This document shows positions 1-12,900 of a stretch of DNA of 62,000 bases, one piece after another. The stretch is from positions 10,437,169 to 10,499,168 of the forward strand of contig CM022679.1 of assembly GCA_012295275.1 (NCBI GenBank). The letters run 5' to 3'. The position numbers and the translations under genes are program-made. The stretch is from Chrysomallon squamiferum. Its lineage: Eukaryota > Mollusca > Gastropoda > Neomphalida > Peltospiridae. The notes beneath the pieces are model-generated. The model was given only the letters and a program-made list of their open reading frames with translations, was not told where the DNA came from and searched no databases. How positions within the stretch are numbered: position 1 is the first letter of the stretch; the number at the start of each line of letters is the position of its first letter.

Positions 1-396
1 AAGGATGATTTATTATTATTACCATCATCAGCTTTATCATTTATCAAAATCATCACGACTGTCATCATCTTCATAATCGTCGTCGTCGTCATCATCATCA
101 TCATCATCTTAATTGCCATCGTCGATTCAACGCCCATCCGCGACGTGAAAATCAACATTATGATGATCATTATTGCTGTTGTCGTCGTCATCAACGTAGT
201 TATTATTAAGTTGTTATCATCATCTTCTTAAGTGTCAACACCATTCTCAGTGCCATCGTCAGCACCTGTGTCTGTTGATAGTTACATAGCATCGTATGTC
301 ATTTTACAAGAATTATTTTAATGTTATGAATGATAGCTACATTATCATTAACAAGAAATCGTCTAACTACGCCATAAAAATATATAAATATCTTCG

Positions 397-427
<31 letters not shown>

Positions 428-502
428 CTTAAGACTGTATTGAAGATCGGTTAATTTTAAAAATTGTCTTCATCGCAACGATAACTCCCTCTTTCCCTAA
501 AT

Positions 503-733
503 AACCCTAACCCTAACCCTAACCCTAACCCTAACCCTAATCCTAATCCTAATCCTAACTCTGACCTTAACGGTAACCCTAACCTAACTGTCACTCTAAT
601 CCTAATTCTAACTGTAACCCTAACCCTAACCCAAACCCAAGACTAATCCTAACCTAATCCTAACCTAACCCTAACCCAAACTCTAACCCTAACCCTATCC
701 TTAACCCTAACCCTAAACCAGCCCTAACCCTAT
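503..733. repeat. Degenerate telomere-type (CCCTAA)n block
   Basis: About six perfect CCCTAA units start near 503. They decay into variants such as CCTAAT, CTCTGA, CCCAAA and CCTAACC up to about 733. The unit matches the metazoan telomere repeat read on the C-rich strand. Ordinary sequence on both sides and the decay suggest an interstitial telomere-like tract or a related satellite rather than a true chromosome end. Confidence 0.75.
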
Positions 734-741
734 TATTAACA

Positions 742-774
<33 letters not shown>

Positions 775-850
775 TCTAACCATAACCCTATCCTTAACCC
801 TAACCCTAAACCAGCGATAACCCTATTATTAACAAATAATAATAATAATA
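680..850. repeat. 93-bp tandem duplication within the CCCTAA block
   Basis: A segment running through AACCCTATCCTTAACC and AAACCAGC into CCCTATTATTAACAAATAAT occurs twice, starting at 691 and 784. The copies are offset by 93 bp and differ at a few bases. Each copy ends in an (AAT)n run, so the unit is composite: telomere-like plus trinucleotide repeat. Confidence 0.75.
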
Positions 851-1181
851 AATAAAAATAAAATATAAAAAATAGATAAAAAGAAAATAGATAAAAATAA
901 AGTTAATACGTAATGTTTTCTTCCAAAGAGTTAGTTAAAAATTAATTTGATGTTGCTGCAAAAAGAAAGCTCCACAAGTGAGAGCTAAATGTGGAAACAT
1001 TTAATTTACTTTACTTCCTTTGTTACTGGAATGTACACAGAAGATAAAGTAAATGAATGCAAGGTTTACTTAAATCACCAACGAGTTGACAGCACAGCAA
1101 ACATACACAGCATCTTTGATTTGGTTTTGTTTTAAAATCTTTTCTTTTCTTTCTTTTTAATTATATATATATACATATATA

Positions 1182-1243
1182 TAATAATGAAGGCATGTTA
1201 ATATATACATATATATATATATGTCAATGTGCCTTCATTATTA
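1182..1243. repeat. Perfect 14-bp inverted repeat with TA-rich loop
   Basis: TAATAATGAAGGCA at 1182-1195 is the exact reverse complement of the bases at 1230-1243, with a 34-base TA-rich loop between them. It could be a fold-back element or a relic of a small inverted-repeat transposon. Function unknown. Confidence 0.7.
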
Positions 1244-1539
1244 AGCTTTATCTATACTTTATCAGTAGTAAAGAATAGACCTCTAATAACAAATTGTATT
1301 TTTTCCCTTTGGTAATATTTGGTAACAAGTTCTGTTTTATTCGTTCATTGTGATTGTTCATAGTGATGTGTTCAATATGTAAGGAAAGCTGTTGGTTTTT
1401 TTTTTTTTAATGTTATATGATATGCTACTACGATACAGTTGAATGTTATTTGTCTAAAATAGCATAAACATAATGTTGATCTATTTCTTGGTCTCATCAC
1501 AATATCTAGGATACTTTATGCATATTAGTAAAGTAACAG

Positions 1540-1770
<231 letters not shown>

Positions 1771-2185
1771 AGTAAAATAATTAAAACGTCTTCCAGCAAG
1801 TTCTGCACGATTTTCTGTCTAAACTGTTTTTCTGTGACGTGTCAGCAGGACGCACAATTAACTTGGCAGTGGTGTTTTGTGGCGGTGGAAGCTCTATTAA
1901 CCACTAATTACTGAGATCATGTATATCTGCAGATCATGTCGTAGAGCGAGGTACAGCACAGTAGCTGATCTCTCGCTGCAGTTCTTTTCATCAGTGGATC
2001 GATTAATCTTGGCGAAAATTCTTCTGGTCATTAATACATCATGACACTCGTAAAAGACACTCGACAAATGATGAGTTGTATTTGTAATTGTTTGGAGAAA
2101 TTAAGTATGCAATGTTACGTTCTCGTGGAAGATAGTTAGATACAGATAGACTGACATTCTCTGTCTCTCTCTCTCTAAAACTGTT

Positions 2186-2187
<2 letters not shown>

Positions 2188-2252
<65 letters not shown>

Positions 2253-2270
2253 TCGTTTTTATTTATTTTG

Positions 2271-2309
<39 letters not shown>

Positions 2310-2378
2310 TGCATTTATAAATCTAAGGTAAATATTCAAACTCTAATCAATTTATGTTTGTTTTGTCTAAAAAGAAAG

Positions 2379-2440
<62 letters not shown>
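2188..2440. repeat. Compound microsatellites (AG)n, (ATT)n, (AC)n
   Basis: A 63-nt (AG)n tract covers 2188-2250, (ATT)n covers about 2274-2309, and (AC)n covers 2385-2440. Non-repetitive bases separate them only briefly. They explain every open frame seen here. Confidence 0.9.
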
Positions 2441-2441
<1 letters not shown>

Positions 2442-2559
2442 CATAAAAACAGCACTAACGCGTTACTTATTACAGTACCGTCTTTTCTTTTTTTTTAAAC
2501 TCTTTAGTTCTTGGTTACATTACAGCAAATAACCTTTAATAAACCTCCACGCCCTTCCG

Positions 2560-2960
2560 CTACCAACAGCGATTCATCTGCCTCCGCACACACACACACA
2601 CACACACGTGCCTTCGAAAAGAACGCACTTGCGTGACCACCGGAAATGTCTTGCACGTTGCAAAATAATCAGGGAAAAACCATTCCAGAGCCTGGTCCAG
2701 GAATTCGGTGACCGGGTCTGCTGCAATGAATGCCGAAACATCCGCCAGATTTTTATTATGGCATCCCTGTTTGTATCTCGTAGAAAACTGAGGCATCTCC
2801 AGCTCGCGTGTTCACGTGTTTACACAACCCACGGTGGTATTCTCCAGCACATTTCGATTCCGCTTTTTCCTTCATCATTTTGCGCAGCTCATCACGGTAT
2901 TTGCGTTGCAGAAGGCAAGAGTGCTAGTGACACAGATGCATGTTATAATGTGGAAAGGTA
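2560..2960 (-). other. GC-richer segment with a possible orphan coding exon
   Basis: This segment is visibly richer in G and C than its surroundings. On the minus strand an open frame follows an AG at about 2921 and ends at a TAA near 2754. It reads ...LLQRKYRDELRKMMKEKAES and about 28 more residues ending YEIQTGMP. A second minus-strand frame overlaps it and continues to about 2600 (contains FLDQALEWFFPDYFATC), and there is a long plus-strand frame too. I do not recognise any of them. The charged, non-repetitive composition looks exon-like, but three competing frames mean none is secure. It could be an exon, a gene relic or part of a transposable element. Confidence 0.25.
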
Positions 2961-3073
2961 TGGGGCGGCGCAAAGTTCAAGGACGAGTTTGGTAACGAAC
3001 AAAGAATTTGTAACAATGAATGTTTCAGGTCTCTCAGTGAAAATAATAATAAAAAAATACAACAACTTACACA

Positions 3074-3086
3074 CAGACAGACAGAC

Positions 3087-3160
<74 letters not shown>

Positions 3161-3181
3161 TGAATGTGGAATTTTAAAAAT

Positions 3182-3263
<82 letters not shown>
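3074..3263. repeat. (GACA)n/(AG)34 facing (CT)n: large inverted repeat
   Basis: A short GACA run leads into (AG)n at 3091-3158 (68 nt). After a 28-nt spacer comes (CT)n at 3187-3263 (77 nt). The two tracts are reverse complements, so the locus can fold into a hairpin of about 34 AG/CT units or form triplex (H-) DNA. Confidence 0.9.
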
Positions 3264-3266
<3 letters not shown>

Positions 3267-3714
3267 GTGCGGAGGTTATATGCATTTGATTATTATAATT
3301 TATATACTTGCTTTAAAATTTTCAGAAATGAACGATAATAGGTTATTAAAAAGTATAATTAATGATATCGAAAAGTTGAGGTAATTAATTACTTAAACTT
3401 TTAATAAAGTTATTTCAAGTTCTCTGAGAGTAATTATTCATTCTAATCATGCTCGAAAACACACGCACACCATTGAGAATTCTTTACGGAAAAGTAATTG
3501 TTCAAGGAGACCGAGTCTTTGAAAGTCAAATAAAAACTATTGAAATCCCAATCCCGTAAAGGTATGTAAAAATGTATGCAGATTGAATCATTTGATGATG
3601 TAGAAATACTAAATCTAATTATATTAACTATTCTTTGCCGAATTAATTAAAACTATATACTCCAAATCTAAATTTGATTTCACATTGTGTAACTACAGCT
3701 TAAAATATTTATCT

Positions 3715-3944
3715 TTACAAGATGGACATTCCTCCAGTAGAGTATAGGACGTCAGTTGCTTCCACGAAATAGGGCCTGCTAAAAACGGAACCATCTGGCT
3801 AAACATAAAACATTATTAACACAACTTCTCACAAAAAGAAACTACCATTTTTACTTTTTATAACTACGTTTAGCTGTTGATCTTCAAAGTCTCTAAAAGA
3901 ATGAATCGAAGTTACTTTCATCGCAGTCTGGCACCGATTCGTCC
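3715..3944 (-). CDS. Two 3'-terminal exons of an unrecognised gene (partial)
   Basis: Two minus-strand exons fit together. The first is 3944..3868. It follows the acceptor TTTTTGCCTCAG, enters in phase 1, codes 25 residues (TNRCQTAMKVTSIHSF, then RDFEDQQLN) and ends at a GTAGTT donor in phase 0. The second is 3798..3715. It follows ATGTTTAG, opens in phase 0 with PDGSVFSRPYFVEA and ends GGMSIL before TAA. The frames join without a stop and the composition is not repeat-derived, which favours real exons. I found no upstream exon between 3945 and 5937, so the 5' part is missing, lies in long introns I could not read, or the gene is a relic. The final codons also contain a possible donor (GTAAAG), so the reading frame might continue further. 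Family unknown. Confidence 0.4.
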
Positions 3945-4384
3945 CTGAGGCAAAAATACGCAGGTGTAAGTTAATTATACTGACCAAAAACTAATAATTT
4001 AATAATTATTGTTTTCGTAACAATGGTCAGGCATCTGAATAACATACCTTAGAGATATATATATAATTTACGATAACTTTCTTTCACTGGTTCATTAAAA
4101 GAACGTTACAAAAATAAACAATGTTAGGTTCATTACGTCACTGTGCGAATATAACAAGATTTACGGTACAAGGGAAGTTACTCTACATTGCTTTTGCATT
4201 CGTGTAAATGTATTGTTTTTTCATGCTTAAAAAAAAAATAATTATTTAAAATTTATTTAGCGATTAATATTTAAGATCTAAAGCATTAAAAGTTTTCTTT
4301 GTATCTATAAATTTGTGTCCTAAATATTTATTAAAATATTTGGAAATATTTTATTATGATTATTATTTATTGTTGTTGTTGTTG

Positions 4385-4418
<34 letters not shown>

Positions 4419-5937
4419 ACTTTTCACTGCCAATGTTTTTAGAACTGCACCTTAAATAAAATTTTGTTGTGTCTTCATTAAAAAGATTGTAAAATATAAA
4501 TTAAAAAAAAAAAAAAATAATAATAATAATAATAATATTCTGGATTATATATATTTTTTTAAATAAAAAGAAACAAAATACATTTTAATTTCTTTTATTT
4601 CTATATGAAAGATATCAAAACAAATATATCTGAGTAAAATATAGAGTAAATGCAATAAAATTTGTCATAATAATAACATGTGCGTTATTTAAACACTTTA
4701 ATATATAGATTAAAAAACCAGAGTTGCATCCCTTGGACATAGTTAAGTGAGGCTATAACTTTCTTTTGTCTTTTATGTTAGTTATTAATTTTATTAGTAA
4801 AATCTGCTCTAAACACTGTTAAAAATTCTAAATTAAAAATTTTATGCATCAAGCAATTAAAAAAAAAAATGTTTATCACAGTCTAATTGAATTGAAAACA
4901 TACATGATTGGTATTCATTAATTTTATTTTTAATCTTTAATTTTCGGATTTCACCCATGATTTAATACTATTACATTTTACAGCTAAACAAAAAAATGGT
5001 TTTGGATGTCAACAAATATTGATAATCGATATTTTTTTTCACACCAACTTTACATCATTTATTACATCAAATACTGAATCTTTTTGAACAAATTTCAAGG
5101 TAAAATAAGGTAAAATACAAATTTCAGACAATATTCAAACAGGTTAGAAAAAAAAATGCCAGCACGTTTCTGTATGTGTATGGTTGTCTGGACACACTTC
5201 CATTGAAACTGATGAAAAAGTTTGGGGTTTTATTATATATAAACAGAAGACAAAAATAAAAGGCAAAAAGATAAAATAATACAGCAATAGGATTGTCTTT
5301 ATAAAAATACTTGTAGAAAGTCTTTTCAAATTATTATTTTTCTTATTTTTTCAATTTTAGTAAAACATTTCTGTTACTACATTAGTTAAGATATCAGTCA
5401 GTTAGAAATAAAACTGTAAAAAAATAATAGATCTGATATTTCAAAATTATCAAATTATTCACTGATCTCTTTGGACAAAACTGAATACTGTACTAATATT
5501 TCAGTTACTGCATTTTCTGTTATCATGCAGTTGTTAATGAAAAAGAATCAAACAATTAAAAATTTCAAGGTTCATAAACTTTCATCAGAACATGATATAA
5601 TGATTAAATAAGTTTCATAATTCATAGTTTCATCAGGAGAACAGAATGATATGATTAAAACTGAAAAAAAATATAAATACTTAACAACTGGCCTGCTTTG
5701 CAATGATCAGATGACTTTTAAAAAAGTACTCAAGCCCTTGGGGCATTTAATGCCACAGAAAAGTTTAAAAAAAAGAATTAAATGGTTACCCTATTTGTAT
5801 CCTACTAATATCATTTGTCTGTAGGAAAGTCCCTGCCAGCTCCATGAAAATAAAAACGAAGATAAAATTTCCAAAAGAAACCACAATCTCTTCTACTCTA
5901 AATATTAAGCTACTAATATAAAATAAATATTGTGTAT
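3945..5937. other. Intergenic DNA downstream of SPATA20
   Basis: The stretch is AT-rich with short (TTG)n/(TTA)n at about 4370-4417, A runs and (AAT)n near 4502-4537. The part nearest 5937 should carry the SPATA20 3' UTR. A minus-strand ATTAAA near 5746-5751, about 190 bases after the SPATA20 stop, is a possible polyadenylation signal. No other gene is visible. Confidence 0.5.
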
Positions 5938-6416
5938 TTATGAAGATGCAGGTTTCTTTACATTACTGAGTAATTTTTTCAGTTCCTCTGTTGAGTTAAC
6001 AGGGAGGGAACAAGTGTGTTTCTCACAAACGTAGGCTGTTGTCTTGCCGTTAACTTTATTTAAAGTCTGAAGAATAGGAAGCTTGGTTCTCAGGAAGGAT
6101 TCGGTGCTGCCATCTGTGTGTATGATGATTTTATTGGGGAGATAACTCTCGTGGATTGTCTTAAGCATCTCTTTGGTTTCATGTGATTCTTTGTCTCCAA
6201 AAATGATTATCTGCAGGAAAAAAATAAATTCATAAATGAAAATAACAACAATAATGTAATTATGTTTAAAACATTTTTACAAAAAAAGAAAGAAAAAGGG
6301 CTGCTACTTTTAAAATGTAAATCTAATGAAACTGATAACTGAAACAATAATTCCAAAATTAAAACCAAATTTAATGAAATTTAAAAAAAAAATGAATGAA
6401 ATTTAAATAATAATAA

Positions 6417-6479
<63 letters not shown>

Positions 6480-6708
6480 CACTGAAAGACAGATATAAGA
6501 ATGAACCTGTTTTGGGGTAGACACTGAGAAGACAAAGGCACACAGGAGTTCTGGGACAGCTATTGGAATCTTTTCAAGTCTTTGACTGTAAACTTCAAAT
6601 ATCTTCATTCCTCTGTCAGACCATTCACTGTTATTCAGAAAGTGAGACAGTCTTAGCAGATTCATTGCAGAGACTGAGTTAGAACTTGGTTCAGCTCCAT
6701 CCTGATCT

Positions 6709-6780
<72 letters not shown>

Positions 6781-6799
6781 GCAACAACAACAACAACAA

Positions 6800-6846
<47 letters not shown>

Positions 6847-6916
6847 ATAATAATAATAATAATAATAATACTAACAACAGTAGTAGTATTAGCAGTAGTA
6901 GAAGTAGTAGTAGTGG

Positions 6917-6948
<32 letters not shown>

Positions 6949-9900
6949 AGAACAGTTATAATAATAATATGAAATAAAAAACAATATAATATGTATGAGT
7001 ACATCCACATACACACACATTAATTATATAACAATAAACAGATCCCCTCCAAAACTTATAAAAACTAATTTTGTACTTGCTAAAATGAAGGTTATTATAT
7101 AAAATATTATCAATATAAGTAAATAAAATATTTGATGGATAACAATATAAGTAATAAATAAATAAAGAAATCCTATAATGAGAAAATATAATGAATAATT
7201 CAAAGAGAAATTAATGTAGAAACATAAGAAAATGGTTTCTTAAATTGTTTAAAAAATATCTATTTATAAAAATTAATAAGAAAATTATTAAAAAAAATAA
7301 AAATTGATTGATGTCTCACCATCTTTCATTCTCATAACAATGGACGAATCTCCAAGTGCACTGCTGAAATAACCACCAGCCTCTTCATCCCAGAACAGCT
7401 TGTTTTGCGTTTCTTGGAGCTGTTCGGCCCATTCCAACCACCTCTCATCATAGCAAGCTTCATACAGGTCCAGAAGACCACGAATCACAAAGGCGTAATC
7501 ATCAGCAAAACCCTCGATAGGAGAAGATCTGAAACAATAAAAATTATTAATTTGTAAAAAATTTATATATTAAAAGGTTAATAGTTAAAAGTTGATATTG
7601 AAGGTAACAGGAAATTCTGGGAGATAGAACTTTTATTAAAAATGATGAGTGATGAGCGAGATTTCATCATAACAGACACTGTTATATTACTTAAAGAATG
7701 CATACATGTTAAAAATTTATAAAAGAATAAAAGAATAAAGAAAAATAAGGAAGAATAAGATACAACAGAATTGTTAAGATAATATGAAAAGTAAAGGCAA
7801 GGTAAAATAAAATAATACAAATTAAAATTATGCCTCTATAAAAACTACAGTATATATTAAAATATATATTTATACATATTTCAAAAATATTTCAAAAATA
7901 CATCTGTATAAAAATTACAACACAAATTTCAAATATATATCTGTATAAAAACTACAGTATATATTAAAAACGTATCTGTATAGAAAATAAAATACGTACA
8001 TCTGTGAAACGTCTTTGTCCTGAGATGTGTAACAACTTCTGAGTAGAACCTGTGAATCCTGCTGATACATGTGAGACTGGAGAAACTCAGCAGCGGTCAC
8101 TGCACGGCCGGTCAGTTCAGGGTCCTGCAACACCTGTCCACCTCTAGCAAACCCCGACACCATCAGACCTGGTCACACACAATTATCATTTTTATTAATG
8201 TACTTCTGTATCAAAGATAATGCTTTCTTCTTTAAATCTTTTTCTTAGTATTATATATATGTTTTGAAAACATTATTAACATTAATTTTATTTTTCCATT
8301 ATTAAATATCTGGATTAAAGATAAAAAAAAAAAAAAAATATTAGTAAGTTAATTATTTTCTCTCCATTAATTTCAAATTATCCAATTAATTTCTTTACTT
8401 TCTAGAACACTTCTGAACCAAAATAGATTACACTTTAAAAATATTTTTGACTAATGATTATGTTTTTCATATAGTGGTTATATTGTTTTTCCGTTCATAC
8501 CATTCCATGCTGCAACCATTTTGTTGTCCAGATGTGCCTTTGGTCTGCCCTGTCTGACTTCAAACAACTTGAGTCGACTCTTTTCAAGAACAGATTTGGT
8601 GATGTTGACATCGAGAGCAAAATGAGCTGAGGTGTCTTCCAGACTTCCTCTGATAATCAGAACATTCTTACCTTTCAGTTCATCATGTGGATCCTTGTGA
8701 AAATAAACACCAACAACAACAAAGTATATAAAGCAAGGAAATTTAACAATTATCTTTGGAAAGAAAAAAAGAGGTTTCATTTGAAGTGTTTTGGCTGAGA
8801 GAATGGTTTGAAATTAGCTTGTATATAAAATATAATCTTCAAGTTCAGTATTCATAAGTGATTATATATTATTAGTTTTATATTATTTTTTAAAATTTTC
8901 TTCTTCTTTTTATTTTGATTATTATTATTATTATGTTTTATTGACAGGCAGTGAAAATAATTTGCAGATTTCTTCTTTGAATTTTAACTCATTTCATTGT
9001 AAAAGAAATACCAACAAGAAAAAGCAGTTCCTTTTTAAAAATTTTGTATTGGTATAATGATATCATTTTTACAAAATTACTGGAAATACCCCAGGAATGT
9101 GCATTCATGTATATAATTATTACATTTCTGAGATGGATCTTGTATTTCAGAAATACATGCATTTTTGTGTTTGTGTTACAAATGACAGTATGATGACTAA
9201 ATATATTTTTGTATTTTTAGTCACTGATCAGACTATTTTTGTGAAGAAATATTTTTACTTCAATAAATTACTTGTTATTTACACACACATGAAGTGACTA
9301 ACCTGATACGGTTCAACGTTGCCTGCTTTCTTCACATCATAATGATGACAGAAAACATCGGCGTACTTGAGCTCAGACTTTCCTTCTACTGGTGTGGTGA
9401 GACAAGACTGAACTTCATCCCAAGTCCACACACAGAAAGCTCCCTCTTTCTTCTCTGCTGCATCAGCTGATGGCAGGGAATCAGCATCTTCTGCACTGTA
9501 GAAACCTCCAACCTGGTGAATCATTCATATATTTAACATGGTATCTTTTAACACTATCGTTTGAAAGGTATGAAAAAATCATATATTTAACATTATAGTA
9601 CCTTTTAATATTAATGATTAATAGGTATGAAAAATCATATATTAAACAATACATTGCAAGTAATTTGTATCAAAATAATTTGATTTAACTATTTTTTAAA
9701 ATATATATACATATTTGTCTGTGCTCAATGGCATGTTTTTACAAAATAATAATAATAATGAATAATAATAATTTTTAATAATATAAACAACTGTGTACAC
9801 AATGTTAACAAAAATAATAACAATAATAATAATAATAATAAAAAAAAAAAATAATATATGTATTTGCTTTCATAATTTGAGTAGTTCTGGTAAAATGTAG

Positions 9901-12900
9901 AAATTCCAATTGCAGACTGATCAGCTTTGATATATGTAGACATGTTCATGTATGTCAAAGCCGTAGATGAATCAGTCATGAGACCCTAACAATACTGAGA
10001 AATTAGATACACTTAAAATGAATGATTCTTAAAACCATGACACTTCATGCAATCATCCTAAGCAATTTTTATTTCGACTTTCACCAAAAAGCATTTAAAC
10101 ATTAACATCATATTTAAAGATGCAGTTGTCTTTTTAACTACATAATAGTATCTTCAAGGATATGTTGAATTAATTCAAAGATAAAGAATATACCTACTGG
10201 GTGACTGAGATCTCTAGAAACATAGGTAAATATATCTCTGGCAGTCTCAGCTAACAGTTCGTCTTTTGTAATCTGCAGCAGAAACATAATATCAGTCAAA
10301 ATAAAATTAAAAAAAAAACAAAAATTTTCTAATAGTAAAATAATAAAAATAAAAAAAAAATAAATAAAAATGAATAAAATAAAAAATTAAAAACAAATAA
10401 TAAATAAACATATAAATAATAATAATATAAATGTACAAAAAAAACCCTGTCAAAACATGCTCAACTTTTACTTTCTCCAAACAGACCATTAATCATGTAT
10501 GTGTGCCTGTGAGGTTCATGTGTATAAACACACAACTAATTATATTAGCCACCTTCAAAGTTGTACATTAGAACAGTAGATGTGTAAAATGAATGTATAT
10601 TATTTTTGTTCAATGTCATTTTTGTAATCTGACAGATAATAGCAAGATTTATGAAATCTGTTATCACTTTGTATAATACCCCTACAACAGTGGAGCAATG
10701 ATCAGCAACTTTCAGTGGATGGGAAAGCACACATCTCTCAATTTAACAATAAAATACACAGACCTTTTTAAAGGGAAATGGCTGTTGATGACTGAAACAT
10801 ACAAAGAAACACAGACTAACCTGATAAGCATCAAGATAAGCCACAGAGAGCTGGGCCTGGTCATACAACATCTTTTCAAAATGAGGCACATGCCAGAACT
10901 TGTCTGTGGAATAACGATGAAAACCCTAGAAAAATATGAGAATGAAATCAAAATGTCCATAATAAACATAACAATATGTGTGTGTATGTGTGTGTTTGTG
11001 TCAAGGAATATATTGGTAATAAGGAATGAAATATATGGCAAGTATTTTATACATGAAAGTTTTTGAAAAATATTTGAAAAAGAAAAATATTATTATTTAA
11101 GTATTCTTATAGAGGTATATTTGTATACTTCCTTAATATATAAGATAGAACTATAATAACAATAATAATAATAATAATAATAAAAATAATAGTAATAGTA
11201 ATAGTAAGAGAATAGTATTAGTAATAGTGATAATAATAATAATAATAATAAATTTATACTGATTTTAATGTTACAGCTTTAACATTTACTGGAACTGCAT
11301 AACCTTTCTATCACGAAAAATGTAGAGAATTGATTAAATCATTGAAAATCAGATATTTTAAAAACAAACCCATTTTTTTACTATTTACCAACAACATTAC
11401 TCAACTCTGAACCTTGAAAACTTTATTTTGGCATACTCAGGCCGACTAATGTTAGGAGATTTCAAACAATAACAACAACAAATCCAGACATGGATTTTTA
11501 ATACAATACACCCAGATATAATTCAAGTGTGGTCTTATGATACATTTCCACCACTATTCACCTGAGCAATGTGGTCATGTATTCCTCCTTTGGCCATCAT
11601 CTTCAGTGTATGCACAACCATGTCCAGAGCTTTCTGCCTCTCCGAGGAAAGTGGCTGTGTTCCGTAGAAATGAAGAAGGAACTTTAAATTTACTGAAAGC
11701 AAACCACTGTAAATGTATGGGGCATAAACAGTATGTTACTTTTTACCATTTGTACTCCATTAGCACATAAACACTGATATAAACACATATACAGGTACTT
11801 CTGTTAGAAATGTTTTTTTGTTCTAGTAAGAAACCAATAACTCATGAAAAAAACCACAAATGAAATAAAATTAATAATAATAATAAAAAAAGAAGATAAA
11901 TAAATAAGTAAAATAACAACAATAATTAAATAAAAAATAATTAATATAAAACGTAAAAAACCCCAGAAAAAACAACAACAACAAAAACACACAAAAAGGA
12001 AATCTATAGACTATGTTATGCCCTAGTTTTGCATTTAATCTCAATTTGGTTTTTCTAAAAAGTTTATAGACTTACAATAAACACGCTTTAAGGTTTATGA
12101 AAATAAACACGTTAAAAAATTTGGAGATAAGCTACAACAATTCTGATTAGGAATTTATCACCATTAGCTTTAGTTTCCTAGGACCATAAATATATTTACA
12201 GAAGTCAAAACATGCTTCCATAATTAATTTTGACAGTACTGAAATCTTAGCGGAGTAGTTTCGTACAAATATATTATTACCTGGTTGTGGGAACTTTGGA
12301 GCAGTACTGAACCCACCAAACTCTGAATCATACGTCTTCTCTAACATCTCGTAACACTTGTCTATGCAGGCAGGGGTCACCTTCTCTGTGCCAGCTCCAG
12401 CCCCAATCTGTGCTGACTGCATCAGTGCATCGAGAATTAAAGTTCCTTGTTCTTGTATTTTATCCTTTTTAGCACCCCACTGAAAAAAATAAACAACATT
12501 TGTAACTGCTGTTGTGGGTTTATAATTTGTCAGATCCAGTGTAAATTGACTTTACTTTTTAATTGAACTATATGAAAAATCGGCTAAATAGAAAAGAAAA
12601 TATAAATAATTATCATAATAATTAAAATAATTAGGAAATATTTACAAATAAAAAAGATATAATAAAAAGAAATAACAGCTTTAGAAACTTTATTTTTTTA
12701 TCAGTTTCTCAGAATAATAATAATAAAAAGATTCTCATATATGAATATACTCCTTCATTAGCAAGATAAAAAGTTCTTTTTAAAACACATTAGGAAAGAA
12801 TCCCTGTGTTTTCTCAAACAACACATAAAAACAACAAAAAGAAAACAACAGCCTTTCAAAAAAACAAAATAAAAACACAAGAACCCCTTCAAAATTAAAC

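Noticed and set aside
10194-10272. SPATA20 exon 8 ending at the GTATAT donor (10193)
   Set aside because: That end leaves phase 1 and breaks the frame into exon 9. The overlapping GTAGGT donor at 10197 gives the conserved [11 protein letters not shown].
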